Source: Sulfodiicoccus acidiphilus (GTDB taxonomy: Archaea; Thermoproteota; Thermoprotei_A; Sulfolobales; Sulfolobaceae). Taken from it: a stretch of DNA of 64,000 nt. The first letter of the stretch is position 1. Each line of letters begins with the position of its first letter. The stretch lies in assembly GCF_003967175.1 (NCBI RefSeq), contig NZ_AP018553.1, forward strand, positions 1,661,982 to 1,725,981, written 5' to 3'. The notes under the pieces are model-generated. The model ran no database searches, was not told the origin of the DNA, and saw nothing but the letters and a program-made list of their open reading frames with translations. Both the position numbers and the translations under genes were made by a program. This document shows, piece by piece, positions 59,540 through 64,000 of this stretch.

Positions 59540-59956
59540 TCAAGGGTCCCAGTACTCCCTAGCCCTCTGTTTGATTTCCAGAACTAGGGCGAACAGCCTC
59601 CGATAGCCCCTATTCCTCAGAATGTCCTCTATAGTTTCAAGATCGAGTTCACCGTACTCGTGAACCACTATGTTCCTAAACCCCACCACTGCGTTCAAGA
59701 ACCTCTCCTCGTCGCCCCCGATCACGCCTTTCTCCCTTAACTTTCTCACGGAATCTCTGTATCCCTCCGTGCTTATTCCCATGTTAGACAGAAGTCTCTG
59801 TAGGGTATCGAGAACGACCCGTGCCTGTATTTGTAAACCGTGTAAAATCGCCATTTGATCCCTCCACTCGTCCAAGTCATATCCCTTCTCCACGATCTCG
59901 TCGAGCTTAGAGGTAACGTCTTCCAGGTTCTTAAATAACCTATCTAGGACTGCCAT
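59540..59956 (-). CDS. hepT: HepT-type HEPN toxin
   Basis: The 138-residue helical protein carries R-N-I-V-V-H-E-Y at residues 94-101, the R-x4-H-x-Y signature of HepT (DUF86) HEPN ribonuclease toxins. Its partner gene, a minimal nucleotidyltransferase, lies directly upstream and overlaps it by 13 bp, the usual order in HepT-MntA pairs. In studied pairs the antitoxin adds AMP to the toxin tyrosine (here Tyr 101) to silence it. Position next to CRISPR genes suggests a defence-island role, but the pair may act on its own. Confidence 0.9.
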   Translation of the reverse strand: MAVLDRLFKNLEDVTSKLDEIVEKGYDLDEWRDQMAILHGLQIQARVVLDTLQRLLSNMGISTEGYRDSVRKLREKGVIGGDEERFLNAVVGFRNIVVHEYGELDLETIEDILRNRGYRRLFALVLEIKQRAREYWDP

Positions 59957-60348
59957 TTTCTCACCAAAGCTCTAGCCGCGTTTTCCACAGTATTCAATTT
60001 CTTGGCGTCAATTAAGAAGTCCTCACAGACCACGGCCCTCCTGTGAACCCTCCACCAGTCCTCCATGTAAAGTATTATACTGTCGCTGAAGACCTCGTGG
60101 ATTAGGTAACAGTCGGTCCTCTCGTTTATAACAGTTAGATCTACCTTCTCAGTGTTCAGGTAATCCGTTAGATCGACCCACAACCTCGTATAATCCTCGA
60201 GCCTCATTCTCCTCTTGAACTCCACAGCAACATCTACGTCGTTTCCCTCCCCTTTCCTTGACAGGGAACCGAAAAGGATCGCAAATTGTAGGTCGCAATT
60301 CTCCCAGTTGAACTCCTTCAGCTTGTTTAACACGTCAGTCAGTTTCAC
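59944..60348 (-). CDS. mntA: MntA-type nucleotidyltransferase antitoxin
   Basis: The 134-residue protein has the minimal nucleotidyltransferase motif F-G-S-L-S-R-K-G-E-G-N-D-V-D-V at residues 26-40, with the two metal-binding Asp at 37 and 39 and a likely third Asp near 70 in K-V-D-L-T-V. It is slightly longer than the smallest family members because of a helical C-terminal tail (K-L-N-T-V-E-N-A-A-R-A-L-V-R). It precedes hepT with a 13-bp overlap, so both are made together. The likely role is AMPylation and neutralisation of the HepT toxin. Confidence 0.9.
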   Translation of the reverse strand: MKLTDVLNKLKEFNWENCDLQFAILFGSLSRKGEGNDVDVAVEFKRRMRLEDYTRLWVDLTDYLNTEKVDLTVINERTDCYLIHEVFSDSIILYMEDWWRVHRRAVVCEDFLIDAKKLNTVENAARALVRKWQS

Positions 60349-60570
60349 GCTTTGAAAAACGTCGACGGACTTTTAAAGTATACTCTAGACGGGTCAAGTT
60401 CTTGGGTTGATAAAGCCGAAGTGCCCTTATTCCCCATCACGAACTTGAGGACGAGGTTGTTTGCGGCCTCGATCACTTCGGGGGACGAGTGTGGACGTGT
60501 TAGAAGCAAGGGGAGACACACGAATGTGAGACTTCTACTAGATGTGTGAGAAAAGTCGTTTTCAGGTGAA
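60349..60570. other. Gap upstream of mntA
   Basis: No supported gene in about 220 bp. On the minus strand, AAAGTCCGTCGACG follows a TTTAAAGT stretch near 60373 that could be part of the mntA promoter. Confidence 0.35.
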
Positions 60571-61173
60571 ATGCGCAACTGTAACTCGTAGCCCCATCCC
60601 CGCGACTCTGGTCAGGAACCCGTCCAGAGGGAAGGGCAAGTACAGGTGTAAGGACTTCCAGAGGACCTTTTACGACCAGAGTCGCGGGAAGAGTGGGGGG
60701 CAGAGGACCTGAGGGAGTACTCGAACAGGACGAACTCGAGTCGAGGTTGAGGGCAGGCCGTCGACCACTACTTGGTCAAGAGGACTTGAAGTGATACGTT
60801 GACCTGTCGATCCTACGGGGGCAACTCAAGGACTTCGAGGAAAAGTTCGTGGTCCTCGACGAGAGGTGGACTTACGTCCGAGTCAGGCGCGGTCCCGGAC
60901 GAGAGGACCTCTGGGTTTTGGACCGTCCTTGTCCACTGAATCCCCTTCTTCGTCACCGGAGACAGGGACTACGAAACCCCCCGCCTTCCCTATCTCTTCC
61001 CAAGGTAGGTCCACTACACCGACGCCCCCAGTCCATCAAACCTCGACCACTACGTCGTCGGCGATGGATGCACCTACATCGCGGAGAGCTACAACTCCTC
61101 CTGTAGGTCAGACTTGGTTAGGTTCGCTGGGGGACAACAAGTCGACGGGAGCAGGAGGAGGGTTGACACCTAG
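60571..61173 (+). pseudogene. Relic of an IS1-family transposase
   Basis: Joined frames recover an IS1-like transposase. The N-terminal zinc-binding part reads T-L-V-R-N-P-S-R-G-K-G-K-Y-R-C-K-D-F-Q-R-T-F near 60605-60675. The DDE part shows L-D-E-R-W-T-Y-V near 60855 with the first Asp, V-T-G-D-R-D-Y-E near 60955, and the end reads D-H-Y-V-V-G-D-G-C-T-Y-I-A-E-S-Y-N near 61045-61095 with the final Glu. Several stops and shifts break the frame, so it is an old, dead copy. I did not find matching terminal inverted repeats. Confidence 0.72.
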
Positions 61174-62347
61174 TCCTGTCGAACCTCGTCTATCTCCACC
61201 TGTTTACGATGGAGGAAACCTCCTGAACTAGGCGTACTTGAGGGAAGTACGGTGTATTAGAGATTCCGATTTTACAGGCAATTGTCGAATTAGATGACCG
61301 TATGAGAACACTCCACACTAGCGCGTCCTTCCCAATCTTGTTCACTCCCCTGATGTCCTTCCTGAGGGTGCCGCAGTGCTTCTCGACGTCGATGGAGAGT
61401 CGGCACCATCCCACCCTCCTCCCTTTTCGGCTTCGATTGCTACATCCTTTCCCTCCTCTCAGGCACTCCTCTCGTAGATGGTAAGAGGAGACTCTTCCTA
61501 GACCCTCACTACACACTCCTCCGCAGAGATCCCCGAAGTCCACCTTGCCCCTCCTCTCGTAACCCTCCTCCCTCAACCTTATGGTATCGAGTAAGTGTTT
61601 CCCATGTAGACTCGTTGGATTGGGCTCAGAGGAGTGCGGCCCGATAACGATCTTTTACTAAGCTTAAGCCAAGACCCTTCTTAACTCGAAGGGAATATTA
61701 TGCGGTATTACGACGAAAAATATTTTATATGAGAGGAAAAGCCCACAGAATTTTGGGAAGTTATTGATAAAAATTCCTTACACCGATTTCCCCTTGCGTG
61801 TCCCCTGCCTTGGGTTCACTCGGACGACTGACTCCCTTTGTCCGTTAGGGAAATAAGGGGGGCGAAGAGTGGGTTGGACGTGGGTTGCTCTAAACCATCC
61901 GAGTCCAGCGCCAGTCACTCTCGAGGTCCGCGTTTTCTAATCGAAAGTGCACTCCACGTGATGGAGGTTTCTGGGGTTTCTCCTCTGACCCTGAGGAGAA
62001 TTCGACAGATCAACGTGAGGTGCCAACAAGGACATTTTAGTCGGTCTTCGGCCCGTATGCGAGACACTGTATTACCCGTGGGAAATCGAGGGGTTCTCCG
62101 AGGAGGACGGCCTCGGGACCTCCGCCTTGTAGGGTCACGGTAATCCTCTGACGCCGAACGTAAATATATTAAGGGGAGGGAGACAAAGAAAAATGTGTCT
62201 TTCATGGGAGAGAGACCCCTGAACCGAAGTACGAGGGTCAACCTAAGGGGGGAGGCAGACGATCGGCCTCTTTCTTTAAGGAGGGCGAAAAGAAGTGGAC
62301 TGTGGACGAAAGTCCTCACTGCGAGTGTTGTGACGGGGTGACTGACC
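61174..62347. other. Gene-poor stretch before csx1
   Basis: No intact gene is visible. A minus-strand patch at 61460-61600 (T-I-R-L-R-E-E-G-Y-E-R-R-G-K) may be a decayed helix-turn-helix or transposase remnant. A strong TATA-like TAAATATATTAAGG stands near 62160, about 180 bp before csx1, and another AT-rich patch lies near 61700-61735. Confidence 0.4.
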
Positions 62348-63718
62348 TTGAGTGAAGCGAAGAGGGTCCTGTTGGCTACGTGGGGTCTGCCGAAGGGTTG
62401 GAGGTGCGTCAGGTACGCCCTGCTCGAAAACCCCCCGGGGAAGTGGAAGAGGAGGGAGAGGGAACACATGTGCGTCGACGTGAAGGACGACACCTGTCTC
62501 GCCAAGTCGACCTCGGTAGCCCTCGACTACTTCTCGTCCCCGGAGCTCGTTGGCGTGTTCCTCTCCTCCACCCTACTCCACGAGTACGATCTCCTGGAAC
62601 GGGCCGAGGGGCGAAAGCTGGAGGACTTGGACCGGGAGTTAGGGGAGGCGGTCTTCGAGAGGTCCGGATCCGAGGAGGACTCCTGTAACGAACTCTTCGG
62701 GAAATTGAAGGACGTAAAGAGGGTGAGGACTTACTGTCTCCCGGGAGTCGGGACCTTCCACACGAAGGGTGGAAACCACGCCTACGAAGGTGAGCCCGGC
62801 CTGTACTTCCTCAGGGCCTACTGGGAGACGTGGAAGTTAATCGAGGAGCTGGAGGGCGAGCTGGAGCTGATAGTGGACCTTAGCCACGGGGTGAACTACC
62901 AGCCCTCGCTCTTGACGGATGCGGCCGACCTGGCAGCTAGGGTCTACTCCGTCGCTAGGGTGGGGGGAGTCAGGGTCGTAGCGATCAACTCAGACCCCGC
63001 CGTCAACCCGGAGGAGGGGGCGACGGTGGGACTCAGGGTCGTCTCGTCCTACAAGGTGAAGCCCAGGACTGCCTTCTCTAGGATAACGGAGGAGGTGACG
63101 GAGAACGTCCTCTCCGGGGACCCCTGTAGGTTCCTGAAGTGGAGCGACCCGTTCCTCAGGGACAACTTCAGTAAGCTCGTCACCGCTGTCGAGGCGGGCC
63201 TCTTCCTCTCTGTCTCCCACTTCGAGGGGGAAATCCGATCTAACCTGGAGAGGTTGGAACGGAAGCTAGAGGGAGTGAGGGAAATCGCGATAGTTCGAGA
63301 ACCCGGCGAGTCGAAGGTGAAGTACGCAGGGGCCGAGGGACTCTTCAAGGAGTTGGCCTACGTTCACGCGTTCTTGAAGGCCCTGGAAAAGGCGGGGGAG
63401 TCGGAGGTGGAGGGGGAGATGAGCGACGAGGAGTTGAATCGGAAGGCTGAGGACTACGGCCAGGTGACCTCGAGGGAGTTGATCAAGTCCGAGCTAGATC
63501 GGGTCAAGGGGATGGACTTGAAAGGCGAGTGGGAGTCCTTGAGCGAGCTGCTCGAGGGCGGTTCCGAGGCAGACAGTTCCCCAAACTCGAGGAACTTGAT
63601 AGCCCACGGGGGACTTGAGAGGAACGTGACGTTGGTGAGGAGGGATGGACGACTGACGAAGTTCAGGTACAAGTCCGCGGAGGCCGTGTTGAGGGCGCTG
63701 GCGGGGGAGAGGCCGTGA
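62348..63718 (+). CDS. csx1: Csx1-type CARF-HEPN ribonuclease
   Basis: The 456-residue protein begins with the CARF strand V-L-L-A-T-W-G-L-P and carries I-V-D-L-S-H-G-V-N-Y near residues 176-185, the signature of the Csx1/MJ1666 group. F-H-T-K-G-G-N-H-A-Y lies before it. The C-terminal HEPN domain shows R-N-L-I-A-H near 415-420, the R-x4-H ribonuclease motif. Csx1 binds cyclic tetra-adenylate made by Cas10 and then cuts RNA without sequence choice. It lies about 6 kb after the III-D operon and is probably its effector. The start is TTG at 62348, since a stop lies two codons further upstream. It overlaps the following gene by a GTGA junction. Confidence 0.9.
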   Translation: MSEAKRVLLATWGLPKGWRCVRYALLENPPGKWKRREREHMCVDVKDDTCLAKSTSVALDYFSSPELVGVFLSSTLLHEYDLLERAEGRKLEDLDRELGEAVFERSGSEEDSCNELFGKLKDVKRVRTYCLPGVGTFHTKGGNHAYEGEPGLYFLRAYWETWKLIEELEGELELIVDLSHGVNYQPSLLTDAADLAARVYSVARVGGVRVVAINSDPAVNPEEGATVGLRVVSSYKVKPRTAFSRITEEVTENVLSGDPCRFLKWSDPFLRDNFSKLVTAVEAGLFLSVSHFEGEIRSNLERLERKLEGVREIAIVREPGESKVKYAGAEGLFKELAYVHAFLKALEKAGESEVEGEMSDEELNRKAEDYGQVTSRELIKSELDRVKGMDLKGEWESLSELLEGGSEADSSPNSRNLIAHGGLERNVTLVRRDGRLTKFRYKSAEAVLRALAGERP

Positions 63719-64000
63719 GGTGCGCTGTCGTACCTGTGAACAGGTCCGACTACCTCCACCCGGCCGCGTACTCGGCCGTCACGATGACGTGGGAGCTCTT
63801 CTCTCCCGGCCTGTACCTCGTGTTGTACTCTAACCACTCCAAGAGGGTAGTGGAGAGCCTGAGGGAACTACGCGACAGGTTGAACGTGAGGTGGGTGGAG
63901 TTGAACGTCACCGGGTTCAAGGTGAAGGACCTCATGGAGGAGGTGCGTAAGAGGACGCAGGACTGCGAGAGGGTTTACCTCGTTCCTTCCCCGGGGTCCA
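63715..64000 (+). CDS. Probable CARF-domain protein (partial, runs off the window)
   Basis: A GTG overlapping the csx1 stop opens a frame that continues to the window end, 95 residues so far. It reads C-A-V-V-P-V-N-R-S-D-Y, L-Y-L-V-L-Y-S-N-H-S-K-R-V-V-E-S and R-V-Y-L-V-P-S-P-G-S, alternating strands and helices in the manner of a Rossmann-like CARF domain, with a P-S-P-G-S turn that resembles the ligand loop. It is translated with csx1 and may be a second cyclic-oligoadenylate-controlled effector or a ring nuclease. The effector domain lies outside the window. Confidence 0.65.
   Translation, partial: MRCAVVPVNRSDYLHPAAYSAVTMTWELFSPGLYLVLYSNHSKRVVESLRELRDRLNVRWVELNVTGFKVKDLMEEVRKRTQDCERVYLVPSPGS

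Noticed and set aside
1-64000. tRNA, rRNA or other standard RNA genes
   Set aside because: I looked for cloverleaf-like and rRNA-like stretches in the gaps and saw none that I can support. A covariance-model search would be decisive.

Overview
The window looks like a defence-rich chromosomal region of a hyperthermophilic or thermoacidophilic archaeon of the Thermoproteota, most like Sulfolobales. The reasons are leaderless genes with TATA boxes about 25 bp before the start, GTG/TTG starts with 4-bp gene overlaps, a CRISPR repeat ending in the ATTGAAAG handle typical of Sulfolobus, a type III-D operon built from many Cas7 paralogues, and HepT/MntA and Csx1 families common in these archaea. The genus cannot be fixed from the sequence.

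Layout: 1-2537 holds a first adaptation module on the plus strand (cas2, a frameshifted cas4, cas1). 2829-18881 is a very large CRISPR array (30-bp repeat, roughly 240 units). A leader-like region and the interference gene cas3 follow (19292-21469). 21470-23902 is mostly gene-poor, with one small unknown gene. 23903-26013 is a second, different adaptation module on the minus strand (cas4, cas1, cas2), divergent from the leader of a second very large array (26631-39916, 25-bp repeat, roughly 205 units). 39942-42792 is a copper-handling locus (chaperone, HxlR-type regulator, CopA-type ATPase) with several apparent frameshifts. 43351-43624 holds five decayed copies of the array 2 repeat. 43625-46830 is a gene graveyard that includes a shattered AAA+ ATPase.

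46900-56245 is a compact type III-D operon: a PD-(D/E)xK nuclease, cas6, cas11, three cas7-type RAMPs, a 56-residue protein, cas10, a cas7, a csx10/cas5-like gene and a last cas7. After a decayed nuclease-like gene, a HepT-MntA toxin-antitoxin pair and an IS1-family relic, the window ends with csx1 (CARF-HEPN) and the start of a second probable CARF protein. These two are the likely effectors of cyclic oligoadenylate made by Cas10.

Working model: array transcripts are cut by Cas6 and loaded on the III-D complex, and probably also on a type I Cascade encoded elsewhere, because cas3 is here without its partners. The two arrays contain many related, overlapping or mirrored spacers, within and between arrays, which indicates repeated sampling of the same virus and plasmid loci. 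Several genes carry apparent single frameshifts. Some may be real decay and some may be sequencing errors; the sequence alone cannot always separate the two.
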